Positions 17,883-26,903 are shown, numbered from the stretch's first letter. The stretch is 64,000 bases of DNA from Lacihabitans sp. CS3-21 (GCF_024343675.1 NZ_RJUD01000002.1:224264-288263), one strand, 5' to 3'. Notes: a model not told the origin generated them from the letters alone. Program-made: numbers and translations.

Positions 17883-18626
17883 ATGAATTTTCAACTTAGA
17901 AAGCATAAAATTTTAGAGATTTTAGAAACAAAAGATTCAGCAGAGGTGCCAGAATTGGCTCTTGAATTGGGTATTTCTGAAATTACTGTCAGAAGAGATT
18001 TGAACATTTTGGCAAAAGAGAATTTATTGCTTCGTACACACGGAGGTGCTGTAAAAATTGGACTAACAAAAGTGGCATTTTCTCAAAAAACAGGAATCAA
18101 TACTGAAGCCAAAGACGAAATATGCAAAAAAGCCGCAAGTCTTATTCAGGAAGGCGATGTGGTATTTTTGGACTGTGGAAGTACGGTATTCAGGATTTGC
18201 CAATATATTAAAAATAAAAAAATAAAGATCTTAACTAATTCATTACCAGTGTTGAACGAACTTTTAGGGTCGGAAGTGCATGTAAATTTTGCCGGTGGTG
18301 AAATAGATCCAGAAAGGCAAGCGGCTCACGGAAAAATTGCGACCGAACACATAGCTAGATATAAAGCCGACATAGCTTTCGTAGGAATCGACGGAATTTC
18401 GATAGCCAATGGCCTAAGTGCAAACTCTGAGAAGGAAGCCGAAATGACGCTTGCCATGGCCAATAATGCAAAAACGACCTACTTTTTGTGCGATTCCTCT
18501 AAATTTGAAAAGGATAAATATTTACCTTTTGCTAGAATAGATTTCGTGAAAAATATTATTACGGATTCGAAAGTCAAGGATGAAATATCCAATCAATATT
18601 CAAATATCGGCGTGAATTTTTTCTAA
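17883..18626 (+). CDS. DeoR/GlpR-family transcriptional regulator
   Basis: 247 residues. The N-terminal winged helix-turn-helix (residues 3-57) has the family core VPELALELGISEITVRRDL and ends in LRTHGGAV. The C-terminal DeoRC sugar-phosphate sensor domain (about 75-230) has FLDCGST near 95-101 and the FVGIDGIS stretch. Such repressors are released by phosphorylated sugars or sugar metabolites. The target set is unknown; the divergent NUDIX gene and the phased ATGATT repeats in the shared gap suggest local control and autoregulation. Confidence 0.93.
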   Translation: MNFQLRKHKILEILETKDSAEVPELALELGISEITVRRDLNILAKENLLLRTHGGAVKIGLTKVAFSQKTGINTEAKDEICKKAASLIQEGDVVFLDCGSTVFRICQYIKNKKIKILTNSLPVLNELLGSEVHVNFAGGEIDPERQAAHGKIATEHIARYKADIAFVGIDGISIANGLSANSEKEAEMTLAMANNAKTTYFLCDSSKFEKDKYLPFARIDFVKNIITDSKVKDEISNQYSNIGVNFF

Positions 18627-18647
18627 AATGATTGTTTTAAGGAATTA

Positions 18648-18896
18648 CTATTTCTCCCTTTCAGTTATCATTTCTCTAATCTTCTTAACATTTTTTATGT
18701 TGGTCATCAATATGGGTAAAAAAGCCACTGGCAAAATGGTAAACACACTAAAACCTTGTTTAGTAAACAAGTAAATGCCCGCCAATACCATCATAATCAT
18801 CATTCCAATCAATACTTTTAGGCTTATATTGAGAGCCTTCTCCTTTTTCTTTAGTCCTTCCAAGTCTAATTTTGCAAACTCCGTATTTTCTTTCAT
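18648..18896 (-). CDS. Small two-helix membrane protein
   Basis: 82 residues: a charged N-terminal helix (LEGLKKKEKALN), two hydrophobic segments (about 28-45 and 50-66) and a Lys/Arg-rich C-terminus. It resembles small Bacteroidota proteins loosely annotated 'redox-active disulfide protein 2', but it has no cysteine, so that name would mislead. Function unknown. It is convergent with the DeoR gene (21-base gap). The 180-base region upstream contains a strong palindrome near 19042-19065. Confidence 0.7.
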   Translation of the reverse strand: MKENTEFAKLDLEGLKKKEKALNISLKVLIGMMIMMVLAGIYLFTKQGFSVFTILPVAFLPILMTNIKNVKKIREMITEREK

Positions 18897-19041
18897 GGTG
18901 TTTTTAGGGTTATATTAATTCGAAGCACAAATTAATAAAAAAACGGCCATTAAAACTTCGACTATTATCAAATCTTTCTTTTGACCTGATTTTTATAAAA
19001 ACTTCCTCAGATTGTCATTTGATTGACAAATTTATTCATCA

Positions 19042-19065
19042 AAATTTATCATATTTGATAAATTT
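19042..19065. promoter_or_regulatory. Operator-like palindrome upstream of the DUF2911 gene
   Basis: Perfect 10-bp arms AAATTTATCA (19042-19051) and TGATAAATTT (19056-19065) around TATT. It ends 11 bases before the ATG at 19077, so it lies where a repressor or a 5' UTR hairpin could act. The site is AT-rich, so chance palindromy is more likely than in GC-balanced DNA. Confidence 0.5.
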
Positions 19066-19076
19066 AAAGCTGTAAC

Positions 19077-19649
19077 ATGAAAAAACACCTTATTCTTTTA
19101 GTTTGTTCGTTCGCATTTATTCTGAATACCCATGCCCAAAAATTCAGAGGTCTTGATAAAAGTCCTATGGACATGGCTTATTATCCTGATAATTTTGCTC
19201 ATGACATCAAGTTTGCTCCCGAGAAAGTTGGTAAAGAAGCATTTGTAAGAGTTACCTATTCCCGTCCAGCCAAAAAAGACCGTGAAGTTTTCGGTGCAAA
19301 GTTGGTGCCTTATGACAAAGTTTGGCGTTTTGGTGCCAATGAAGCTACGGAAATCAAGTTCTTTAAAGATGTAAAACTAGATGGCAAAAAAGTTAAAGCT
19401 GGCGTATATAGTCTTTTTGCAATTCCAACAGCTGACGAATGGACTATAATTCTTAACACCGAAACGGATATTTGGGGCGATTATGACTACAAAGAATCCA
19501 AAGATGTTATGCGATTTAAAGTTAAAACCAGAACTTTGGCCGAAAGTCTAGAAAATCTTTCGATAATTTTCACCAAAAGTGAAACCAAAGGAGCTGATAT
19601 GCACATTGGTTGGGATAAAACAGGTGTGACTATTCCAATAGAATTTTAA
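19077..19649 (+). CDS. Exported DUF2911 protein
   Basis: 190 residues with a signal peptide (cleavage near THAQ, residue 20). The DUF2911 domain (about 50-188) has the family's RVTYSRPAKKDREVFG, VWRFGANEATEIKF and GVYSLFAIPTADEWTIILN blocks. This family is common in Bacteroidota, often exported, and has no assigned biochemical function. The gene is monocistronic, with a palindrome just upstream and a long inverted repeat between it and the convergent gene. Confidence 0.88.
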   Translation: MKKHLILLVCSFAFILNTHAQKFRGLDKSPMDMAYYPDNFAHDIKFAPEKVGKEAFVRVTYSRPAKKDREVFGAKLVPYDKVWRFGANEATEIKFFKDVKLDGKKVKAGVYSLFAIPTADEWTIILNTETDIWGDYDYKESKDVMRFKVKTRTLAESLENLSIIFTKSETKGADMHIGWDKTGVTIPIEF

Positions 19650-19658
19650 GATTTGTCA

Positions 19659-19719
19659 CGAATGCACGAATTATAATGTTTGAATATCAATTGTTTGAAT
19701 AAAATAATTCGTGCATTCG
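19659..19719. repeat. 16-bp perfect inverted repeat between convergent genes
   Basis: CGAATGCACGAATTAT at 19659-19674 and its exact complement at 19704-19719, with a 29-base spacer that itself contains TGTTTGAATA twice. Sequence words of the form 'attcgtgcattcg' recur between genes in many Bacteroidota genomes, from memory. It could act as a bidirectional transcription stop or a dispersed REP-like element. Confidence 0.7.
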
Positions 19720-19737
19720 GGGCAATTATTAATTGTT

Positions 19738-20655
19738 TTAAATATATTTTCTCAGCAATTCTACACTTTTTCTAACCCCAGACTCAGCAGCTTCATTACC
19801 TTCAAATTCAATAGAAATATAGCCTTGGTAATTAACCTGGTTGAGGATTTTTACGATTCTCTCATAGTCCAAATCTAAACTGTACCAAACTCCGCCTCCG
19901 TAATAAGTTTTGGCTTGAACAAAGCAGGTATCTTTGGCTATCATTTCTAGTTTATCATAAGGATCTTCCAAGAAATTGCCGGTGTCCATCAACAATTGTA
20001 GCCAGGGTGAATTGATGGCCTTGTGAATTCTGATCATTCCTTGTGGGGTTGCAGCCAAGCCCCAATGATTTTCTAAAGCCAACAAAATACCTAATTCCTC
20101 GGCTTTTTTTACACATTGTGCGACACCATCAATACACCAAGCAAAGGCATCATCCTCGGTATAACCAGCTATGGCTGGCTCTATTCCACGGGCTTTCATG
20201 AAATCGTCAAATGATTTTATGGTATTCCATCGGCCAGTGTTTAGTCGCAAGCAAGGAATACCCATTTTGGCCGCTAATTCTATGCAATGGAGTGTATGGT
20301 CAATGTGTTTTTTTCGTTCGGCGGCATCAGGATAAACAAAACCTTGATGAATGGACAAGCAAGTAAGGGCTATTCCATTTTCGAAAGCATGACGTTTTAG
20401 TTTTTGGATATAAGCATTGTCTTCGCCTTCCATTTGTCGGTGCAAAATGTCAATGCCGTCTAAACCCATTCGAGCGGCATCGTCTATCACTTTTTCTATT
20501 GGAAACTTATCACCCTTGAAATGCCAATAGGAATAACTTGAAACACTGAGTTTAATTCGAGGCTTTAATTTGTTATCGGCTTGAATATTAGGCTTTGGTA
20601 AGACTATCGCTGCCGAACCAAGTCCAGCATTTTTAAGAAAATTTCTTCTTTCCAT
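19738..20655 (-). CDS. Tat-exported sugar phosphate isomerase/epimerase-type TIM barrel
   Basis: 305 residues. The Tat-type start MERRNFLKNAG is followed by a hydrophobic stretch to about 22. The AP-endonuclease-2-like TIM barrel carries GLDGIDILHRQ near 70, LALENHWG near 191-198, LLMDTGNF near 222-229 and IEFEGNE near 286-292; the acidic and His residues there are the usual divalent-metal ligands. It may isomerise or epimerise a keto sugar. It follows the M24 peptidase gene by 20 bases in the same direction, probably one transcript. Substrate unknown. Confidence 0.88.
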   Translation of the reverse strand: MERRNFLKNAGLGSAAIVLPKPNIQADNKLKPRIKLSVSSYSYWHFKGDKFPIEKVIDDAARMGLDGIDILHRQMEGEDNAYIQKLKRHAFENGIALTCLSIHQGFVYPDAAERKKHIDHTLHCIELAAKMGIPCLRLNTGRWNTIKSFDDFMKARGIEPAIAGYTEDDAFAWCIDGVAQCVKKAEELGILLALENHWGLAATPQGMIRIHKAINSPWLQLLMDTGNFLEDPYDKLEMIAKDTCFVQAKTYYGGGVWYSLDLDYERIVKILNQVNYQGYISIEFEGNEAAESGVRKSVELLRKYI

Positions 20656-20675
20656 GGTTGAATATTTATTTAACT

Positions 20676-21998
20676 TTATCTCGGAATCATATAAATCTCT
20701 TTTTGTCTGCCGTCAATGTATCTGAAGTTGCCTTTTTCGTCAAAGAAACCATCTTCTTCTAACATTATCCTTACAGTCTTTTTCCAATCTGGAATTTGGA
20801 CAGCCGCATTTAGTTCTATCGAATAAGCTGTATTTGGGTTTAGTGGATAATCTCCAGGTCCGATGGTTTTCCCTTGGTTATCCCACATGCCTATGGTTGG
20901 TCCAGCTGCATGCCCATGATTGCCGATAGGATGGGTGTAGATAGTGCCATTTATGCCTTCTTTTTTGGATTGTGCCAAAGCGTCAGCCAATATTTCATTT
21001 CCTGTTTTGCCAGCTTTGAAGTTATCGGTCAAACATTCTTGTAATCTGTTCCCTTGAGCAAATGCTTTTACCAAATAGTCAGGAATTTTATTTTCTCCGG
21101 GTTTGAGGATGTAAGCATGTTGCTGCTGGTCTGTGTTTAAGCGTAGATAGGTAATTCCAAAATCACAGTGGAGTAAATCGCCTGGCATAATAATTTGTTT
21201 CTCAGGTCTTTTGGAGAAAGTACGCAGATGATCAAAATTCTCTGGGTCATATCTTTGTACATCTACTGTCGGATGGAACCAAGTCTCTAAGCCCAAATCT
21301 GTGACTTTTTGTCTCATCCACCACACCACATCATCGGTGGTAGTTACTCCTGGTTGAATCACTTTGTCGGAAAATGCTTCTGCAATAATTTCATGAGAAA
21401 TTTTACAAATCTGCTGATAAATCACCATTTCTCTTTCAGTGCGGGTTTCGAGCCAATTTACCGCTAGATCCGATGCTGAAACTATCTTTGGGTGAAATTC
21501 TTGAGGTAATTTTTTAAGAAATTCTGAATGTTCAGTAAAGGTCAAACCATCAGCATGAGCATAGTATTTCGAGAAATTTAGACCAATTTTCTTAGGATTT
21601 CGCTCTTTTATAAGTTTAATCAAAGCATCCCATTGGTCGGGGTTGGTATTTAAGTCCCACTCACCTTTTAATAAATTTCCAACATCATATCTTGCTATGG
21701 CTAAACGTTCTACGCCGTCTTTTTCGCCTTTGTCTGTGAAAACCATAATGGTTCTTCGGCGTGCAGAAAGCCAAACTGAAGGTAGCATCGTTTTCATGAC
21801 AGGGTCTTCGTTGTATTCTCGCCCAATGATTACCCACATATCGATGCCTGCTTTTCGCATTAATTTGGGCAAAAGGTTGGTCATCCTGTCTTCCAGAATT
21901 TCGTCTATTACGACAGCCCTTTCTTTTTCTGAAAGGATTTTTTGAGAAAATGCAGGGATAAAAACAAATGAAAATAAGATAAATAGAATTCGTTTCAT
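20676..21998 (-). CDS. Exported M24-family metallopeptidase (Xaa-Pro aminopeptidase-like)
   Basis: 440 residues with a signal peptide (IPAFSQ, about residue 19). An N-terminal creatinase-like domain spans about 30-190 and the pita-bread catalytic domain about 195-430. Candidate metal ligands: the Asp pair in HCDFGITYLRLNTD (near 276-290), His in HPIGNHGHAAG (near 357), Glu in SIELNAAV and Glu in MLEEDG. A dimetal Xaa-Pro-type aminopeptidase is expected, acting in the periplasm. It is cotranscribed with the downstream TIM-barrel gene and divergent from the PqqB-like gene (76 bases). Confidence 0.88.
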   Translation of the reverse strand: MKRILFILFSFVFIPAFSQKILSEKERAVVIDEILEDRMTNLLPKLMRKAGIDMWVIIGREYNEDPVMKTMLPSVWLSARRRTIMVFTDKGEKDGVERLAIARYDVGNLLKGEWDLNTNPDQWDALIKLIKERNPKKIGLNFSKYYAHADGLTFTEHSEFLKKLPQEFHPKIVSASDLAVNWLETRTEREMVIYQQICKISHEIIAEAFSDKVIQPGVTTTDDVVWWMRQKVTDLGLETWFHPTVDVQRYDPENFDHLRTFSKRPEKQIIMPGDLLHCDFGITYLRLNTDQQQHAYILKPGENKIPDYLVKAFAQGNRLQECLTDNFKAGKTGNEILADALAQSKKEGINGTIYTHPIGNHGHAAGPTIGMWDNQGKTIGPGDYPLNPNTAYSIELNAAVQIPDWKKTVRIMLEEDGFFDEKGNFRYIDGRQKEIYMIPR

Positions 21999-22074
21999 AG
22001 TTCGTTTGAAGGTTTCAACAATTTTAAGGTTTTTTTTTGAAAAATTGTTCTAATTTGACATTAAATTCTATCAG

Positions 22075-22992
22075 ATGCGATTAATTCTGCTAATTATTGT
22101 ATTTTCTTTTTTTGAGAGCCTAATGGTTTCTGCTCAAAAACCATATATTTTGATTTTGGGAACTGCTCAAGATGGCGGATTTCCACAAGCTGGATGTACG
22201 AAAGAATGCTGCCGGTCAGTTTGGGAAAATAAAATTCCGCACCAAGGGGTTTCATCACTTGCCCTGGTGGATCCCATATCTAATGAAAAATGGATTTTTG
22301 ATGCCACGCCAGATTTTCCAGAGCAGCTTCATTTGCTTAATGACTATACAAAAAGTGCTACGCCATTAGATGGAATTTTCCTTACACACGCACACATAGG
22401 TCACTACACTGGTTTGATGCATTTAGGCCGAGAAGTGATGGGTAGTGGCAAAATGAAGGTTTTTGCAATGCCAAAAATGAAAGATTTTCTCGAAAATAAT
22501 GGCCCATGGAGTCAGTTGGTAAAAATTCAGAATATTGAGATTCAGAGAATAGAAGAAGCTGAAGTTATAGTTTTGAACGAGCGAATAAAAGTGATGCCTT
22601 TCAGAGTGCCACACCGTGACGAATTTTCAGAAACAGTTGGTTATAAAATTATGACGAAAGATAAAAGTATGATTTTTATTCCAGATATAGACAAATGGCA
22701 AAAGTGGGATAAAAATTTAGTTGATGTGGTGAAAAAGCATGATGTCTTACTTTTGGATGGAACATTTTATAAAGATGGAGAGATAGCAAGACCAATGAGC
22801 GAAGTCCCTCATCCATTCATAACAGAAACCGTAGAATTGCTTTCAGATTTGCCCAAAAATGAGAAGAATAAGGTTAAATTCATTCATTTAAATCATACCA
22901 ACCCCATTTTACAACCCAAATCAAAGGAAAGAATGGATCTAAGGATGAAAGGATTTGCTTGGGTAGAAACGGGTCAAAAAATAGAATTATAG
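22075..22992 (+). CDS. Exported PqqB-like metallo-beta-lactamase-fold hydrolase
   Basis: 305 residues, signal peptide 1-20. It begins with LGTAQDGGFPQAGC, a signature shared with PqqB, which acts in PQQ cofactor synthesis. A metal motif reads HAHIGH near 103-108, where the canonical Asp of HxHxDH is Gly. Further ligands are suggested by VPHRDEF, FIPDIDKW and a late HLNHTNP. No other pqq gene is in the window and the protein is exported, so PQQ synthesis is unlikely; a hydrolase of unknown substrate is more cautious. It is followed 47 bases later by the acyltransferase gene. Confidence 0.82.
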   Translation: MRLILLIIVFSFFESLMVSAQKPYILILGTAQDGGFPQAGCTKECCRSVWENKIPHQGVSSLALVDPISNEKWIFDATPDFPEQLHLLNDYTKSATPLDGIFLTHAHIGHYTGLMHLGREVMGSGKMKVFAMPKMKDFLENNGPWSQLVKIQNIEIQRIEEAEVIVLNERIKVMPFRVPHRDEFSETVGYKIMTKDKSMIFIPDIDKWQKWDKNLVDVVKKHDVLLLDGTFYKDGEIARPMSEVPHPFITETVELLSDLPKNEKNKVKFIHLNHTNPILQPKSKERMDLRMKGFAWVETGQKIEL

Positions 22993-23039
22993 CCGATTCG
23001 GTATTATTTTTACTAAATATTCAACCCTAAAAAACGAAA

Positions 23040-24215
23040 ATGGAATTAAAACCTACCCAGCGTAACCATGCCATAGATATTTATCGAGGCTTCGTGATGT
23101 TTTTGATGATGGCCGAAATATTAGAATTTTCAAAAATCTCAAAAGTCATTCCTGAAAGTAAATTTTGGAGTTTTTTAGCTTTCCATCAATCACATGTGGA
23201 ATGGGTGGGTTGTTCTTTGCATGACCTTATTCAACCATCTTTTACTTTTCTGGTGGGTGTAGCCTTGCCATTTTCCATTGCCAGTAGAATGTCCAAAGGG
23301 GCAGGTTTTAAATCGCTTTTGCTTCATACCATAAAACGGTCTTTGATTTTAATTCTCCTGGGTGTATTTCTGCGGTCAGTGGATAGAAACATGACCAATT
23401 GGACTTTTGAAGATACTTTGACCCAAATCGGTTTGGGTTATACTTTTTTATTTTTAATAGGTTTTTTGAAACCAAAATTTCAGTGGGCTACACTTATGGT
23501 AATTTTGGTAGGCTATTGGTTGGCATTTGCCCTTTATTCTGTTCCTCAGGTCGATTTCTATTTATTAGGTGAAAACGGAGAACAACAGCATTTTTTAGGT
23601 GGATTTGCGGCTCATTGGAACAAATTTACCAATTTAGCTGCAGCATTTGACTCCTGGTTTCTAAATCTTTTTCCAAGAGAAAAACCATTTTTATACAACA
23701 GGGGCGGCTATGTGACTTTGAGTTTCATTCCCACGCTTGGTACTATGATTTTAGGGCTTTTTGCAGGGAATATTTTAAAATCTGAGAAGTCCACTCAAGA
23801 AAAATTAAAAGAGTTTTTGATTTATGGCCTTTCGTTTTTGGTAATCGGCTTCTTGCTTAATCTTTCTGGAATTTGTCCAAACGTTAAACGTATTTGGACA
23901 CCTACTTGGGTGCTTTTCAGCGGAGGTTGGTGTTTTTTGTTGCTTTCTTTGTTTTATTTTTTGGTCGAAATAAAAGGTAAAAATTCATGGTTCGAATTCC
24001 TTAAAATAATCGGTGTAAACTCTATTGCAGCTTATGTGATAGCTCATACTTTGGTGTATTTTATTGCGGATAATTTACCTGTACACTTGGGTAAAAACTA
24101 TGCTCAGATATTTGGGGAGCATTACGAACATTTAGTTAGTGGGGCCTTAGCACTATTTCTGGAATGGTTGGTGCTTTGGTGGATGTATAAGAAGAAGATT
24201 TTTATCAAGATTTAG
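23040..24215 (+). CDS. DUF5009/HGSNAT-like multi-pass membrane acyltransferase
   Basis: 391 residues with about ten hydrophobic segments and no signal peptide. The start RNHAIDIYRGFVMFLMM matches the heparan-alpha-glucosaminide N-acetyltransferase-like group (R-x-x-x-x-D-x-x-RG motif), followed by a short loop with HVEWVGCSLHDLIQPSFTFLVG. Relatives transfer acetyl groups across the inner membrane to sugars. The 162-base gap downstream contains only AT-rich sequence with short 'atctgtgt' words. Substrate unknown. Confidence 0.8.
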   Translation: MELKPTQRNHAIDIYRGFVMFLMMAEILEFSKISKVIPESKFWSFLAFHQSHVEWVGCSLHDLIQPSFTFLVGVALPFSIASRMSKGAGFKSLLLHTIKRSLILILLGVFLRSVDRNMTNWTFEDTLTQIGLGYTFLFLIGFLKPKFQWATLMVILVGYWLAFALYSVPQVDFYLLGENGEQQHFLGGFAAHWNKFTNLAAAFDSWFLNLFPREKPFLYNRGGYVTLSFIPTLGTMILGLFAGNILKSEKSTQEKLKEFLIYGLSFLVIGFLLNLSGICPNVKRIWTPTWVLFSGGWCFLLLSLFYFLVEIKGKNSWFEFLKIIGVNSIAAYVIAHTLVYFIADNLPVHLGKNYAQIFGEHYEHLVSGALALFLEWLVLWWMYKKKIFIKI

Positions 24216-24377
24216 GTTTTGGTACAAGGATTTTTTGGATTTGATTCGCGATGTATTATTTTTAATTTGATATTGCGATTTATTATCATTTTAGTCTTGA
24301 TTTTTTTTTAAAAATCTGTGTCTAATCCGTGTTATCTGTGTGCTATTTTTCCTTTCTTTTCGTAGAAAAATTAAAAA

Positions 24378-25067
24378 TCATCTTTCAAAGCTATATAGAA
24401 AAGGAGCTTTATGTGCAGCACCTGAAAATTGCTTTTCATGTCGCTTGAGCAAATTCATGCCTAAAATTTTACGTTGAAAAGCACCTCTGTGAAGTTTTTC
24501 TCCTAAAATAGCCTCATAAACTTTTTGGAGATCCTTCATCGTAAACATCGTTGGTAACAGATTTACACCCATTAGTTTAGTTTCTAGATTGCTCCTGAGT
24601 GTTGCCAGGGCCTTTTCTAGTATCTCTTTATGGTCAAAAATTAGTTCGGGGAGATTGTCCAAATCATACCAATCGCAAGATTCAGAAATCGCATCTGGCC
24701 TGAGTTCTACGTCGTTGTAGTTAATTAGAGCATAGTAGGCAATTGAGATAAACCTGTCCAACATCCAGCGAGACTCATTTATTCCACCATTTGACTCCAT
24801 GATGGCTCTCATAAATTCTGGTTTCGACCTCGAGACATTGCCGAAGGTATAAAATTGCTCCAAGAAGATATTGTCGAGTCCCGTTCTTTCTTTTAAACCT
24901 CGCCGCACAGCTGCGTTAAGGTCTTCCTCAAGGCCTACAAATCCCCCGGGAAGAGCGTAGTAATCGGTATTTTTGTATTTCATCACCAATATCTTAAGCT
25001 TTTCTCCTGAAAAACCAAATACTACAGAGTCGTAAGCAATATGTTTTAAAAATTCGTTAGGGTTCAA
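24378..25067 (-). CDS. NrtR-type regulator: NUDIX domain plus winged helix
   Basis: 229 residues. The N-terminal Nudix-like domain (about 10-140) has ALPGGFVGLEEDLNAAVRRGL with ERTGL; the box is partly degenerate (RRGLKERTG in place of REx2EExG), as in regulators that sense rather than cut. The C-terminal winged helix (about 150-225) includes LQKVYEAILGEKLHRGAFQRKI. NrtR-family regulators respond to ADP-ribose or sugar derivatives. The start is a TTG at 25067: an in-frame stop lies just upstream and no ATG precedes the conserved FLKHIAYDSVVFGFSG. It is divergent from the carboxylesterase gene, its likely target. Confidence 0.85.
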   Translation of the reverse strand: MNPNEFLKHIAYDSVVFGFSGEKLKILVMKYKNTDYYALPGGFVGLEEDLNAAVRRGLKERTGLDNIFLEQFYTFGNVSRSKPEFMRAIMESNGGINESRWMLDRFISIAYYALINYNDVELRPDAISESCDWYDLDNLPELIFDHKEILEKALATLRSNLETKLMGVNLLPTMFTMKDLQKVYEAILGEKLHRGAFQRKILGMNLLKRHEKQFSGAAHKAPFLYSFER

Positions 25068-25169
25068 AATGAGTTTTGGGCTTTATATTTTCCAAAAATA
25101 AATAGGAAAATATTATAAAACTAATTAATATTGTCACAAATTGAGACAATAAATAACCTTTTTATAAAA

Positions 25170-26804
25170 ATGAAAAAAATAATTGGCTTTTTTGCCATTC
25201 TAACCATGGCTGGTTTTGCTCTTCAGGCTCAGAACAAGAATGCCTTCAGTGTTCAAACAAAAATCGAAAACGGCACAATTGAAGGGAATTACGACACTAA
25301 AACGGGTATTCAAACCTATTTTGGCGTACCGTTTGCCGCTCCTCCCATAGGGGAATTACGTTGGAAAGCCCCACAGCCCGTAAAAAACTGGCTTGGAGTA
25401 AAAGAAACCAAAGCTTTTGGACCAAGACCGATGCAAACGGTGGTTTTTGGTGATATGAATTCTCGCTCAAATGGGGTAAGTGAGAATTGTCTTTACTTGA
25501 ATATTTGGACACCATCCAAACGCAACACCAAAGATTTACCAGTTTTGTTGTATTTCTATGGTGGAGGAAATGTGGCTGGAGATGCATCAGAGCCACGTTA
25601 TGATGGCGAAAGTATGGCTAAAAAAGGAATAGTAGTGATCACTTGTAACTACAGATTAAATGTTTTCGGGAATTTTGCTCATCCAGAATTAAGTGCTGAA
25701 ACTTCTTACAAAGGATCAGGTAACTATGGTTTACTTGACCAAGTAGCAGCTATGAAATGGGTGCAAAAAAACATTGCGGCATTTGGCGGTGATCCCAAAA
25801 AGGTGACCATTGCTGGCGAGTCAGCGGGTTCTATTTCAGTGAGTTATCAAATGGCATCTCCATTGTCTAAGGGCTTAATAGCAGGAGCAATAGGGGAGAG
25901 TGGAGCGGGGATAAATCCTACTTTGTCTCCCGTAACACTTTCCGAAGCCGAGAAACAAGGTGCTGAATTTGCCAAAAATGCAGGTGTTCCGAGTTTAAAG
26001 CAACTGAGAGCATTGAGTACAAGGGAGGTTTATGAAATTTACAATGAGTCTAAAAGATTTGGTTTTCCAGTAGTTTTGGATGGGTATTTTTTGCCTAAAA
26101 CTTTGCCAGAAATTTTCAATGCGAAACAACAAGCCCAAGTGCCATTGTTGTTGGGTTGGAATTCTGCCGAAATACCAGGTGGAGCGTTTATGTTTGGTTT
26201 GCCAAATACCCCTGAGAATTTTATAACAAGAGTAAAAAAAGAATATCCAGCTGATTTTGAGGAGGTTTTAAAATTGTATCCGCACAGCAATGAGCGAGAG
26301 GTAGAACTTTCAGCTACCGCTTTGGCTTCTGATAGGTTTATTTCATACAGTACTTGGAAATGGTTTGATTTGCACAGAAACAACAGTTCTGCTGCTGTTT
26401 ATAGATATATGTTTAGTAAAATTCGCCCTGCATTCGTGGATAAGTCATTGGTAGCAGGTTTGGCTGGTGGTACATTGAAAAAAGATGGAGCTGCACCAAA
26501 AGCACCAGAACCAGTAGGTGCCTCGCACGCCAGCGAGATTGAATATTGCATGGGTAATTTGCACCTCGCAAAAGAATTCGACTGGACAGCTGATGACTAC
26601 AAAACTTCAGAAACGATGTTGAATTATTTTGCAAATTTTGTAAAAACAGGAAATCCAAATGGCGAGAAATTGCCAGAATGGCAAGCTGCAAAGGCAGGGG
26701 ATAAAACTCCTCCAGTGATGAACATCAACACCGATTCAAAACTTGAAAAAGCTTTGGAAGATGCTCGCTATGAGTTTTTGGACAGGGCTTATAAGAATAA
26801 GTGA
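25170..26804 (+). CDS. Exported type B carboxylesterase
   Basis: 544 residues from the ATG at 25170, which gives a clean signal peptide (ALQAQ near 21); an upstream TTG would add 13 non-signal residues. It is an alpha/beta hydrolase of the carboxylesterase/cholinesterase family: oxyanion segment YFYGGGN, nucleophile elbow GESAGS near 210-215, and late Glu/Asp and His candidates including HASEIEYCMGN. It hydrolyses ester bonds of plant-type or acetylated substrates in the periplasm or outside. Divergent from an NrtR-like regulator and ended by a strong terminator. Confidence 0.92.
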   Translation: MKKIIGFFAILTMAGFALQAQNKNAFSVQTKIENGTIEGNYDTKTGIQTYFGVPFAAPPIGELRWKAPQPVKNWLGVKETKAFGPRPMQTVVFGDMNSRSNGVSENCLYLNIWTPSKRNTKDLPVLLYFYGGGNVAGDASEPRYDGESMAKKGIVVITCNYRLNVFGNFAHPELSAETSYKGSGNYGLLDQVAAMKWVQKNIAAFGGDPKKVTIAGESAGSISVSYQMASPLSKGLIAGAIGESGAGINPTLSPVTLSEAEKQGAEFAKNAGVPSLKQLRALSTREVYEIYNESKRFGFPVVLDGYFLPKTLPEIFNAKQQAQVPLLLGWNSAEIPGGAFMFGLPNTPENFITRVKKEYPADFEEVLKLYPHSNEREVELSATALASDRFISYSTWKWFDLHRNNSSAAVYRYMFSKIRPAFVDKSLVAGLAGGTLKKDGAAPKAPEPVGASHASEIEYCMGNLHLAKEFDWTADDYKTSETMLNYFANFVKTGNPNGEKLPEWQAAKAGDKTPPVMNINTDSKLEKALEDARYEFLDRAYKNK

Positions 26805-26827
26805 TTGAATAAATTATAATATGCAAA

Positions 26828-26863
26828 GGGGCTTCGATTTTTAAATTGAAGCCCTTTTTTTTT
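26828..26863 (+). terminator. Rho-independent terminator after the carboxylesterase
   Basis: GGGCTTC at 26829-26835 pairs with GAAGCCC at 26848-26854 (one more G-T pair outside and an ATTT/AAAT pair inside), followed by nine T. It lies about 25 bases after the stop and is the clearest GC-stem terminator in the window. Confidence 0.88.
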
Positions 26864-26903
26864 AGATCTATCAACCTATAACCAGTCAACCACTGCCCAT
26901 CTC

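Noticed and set aside
22172..22614. ORFs on other frames inside the PqqB-like gene
   Set aside because: They are shadows of the clear reading frame and have no recognisable domains.
24216..24377. Small RNA or dispersed repeat in the gap after the acyltransferase
   Set aside because: There is only a short 'atctgtgt' repetition and two GCGATxTATTAT words; no stable hairpin or promoter is evident.
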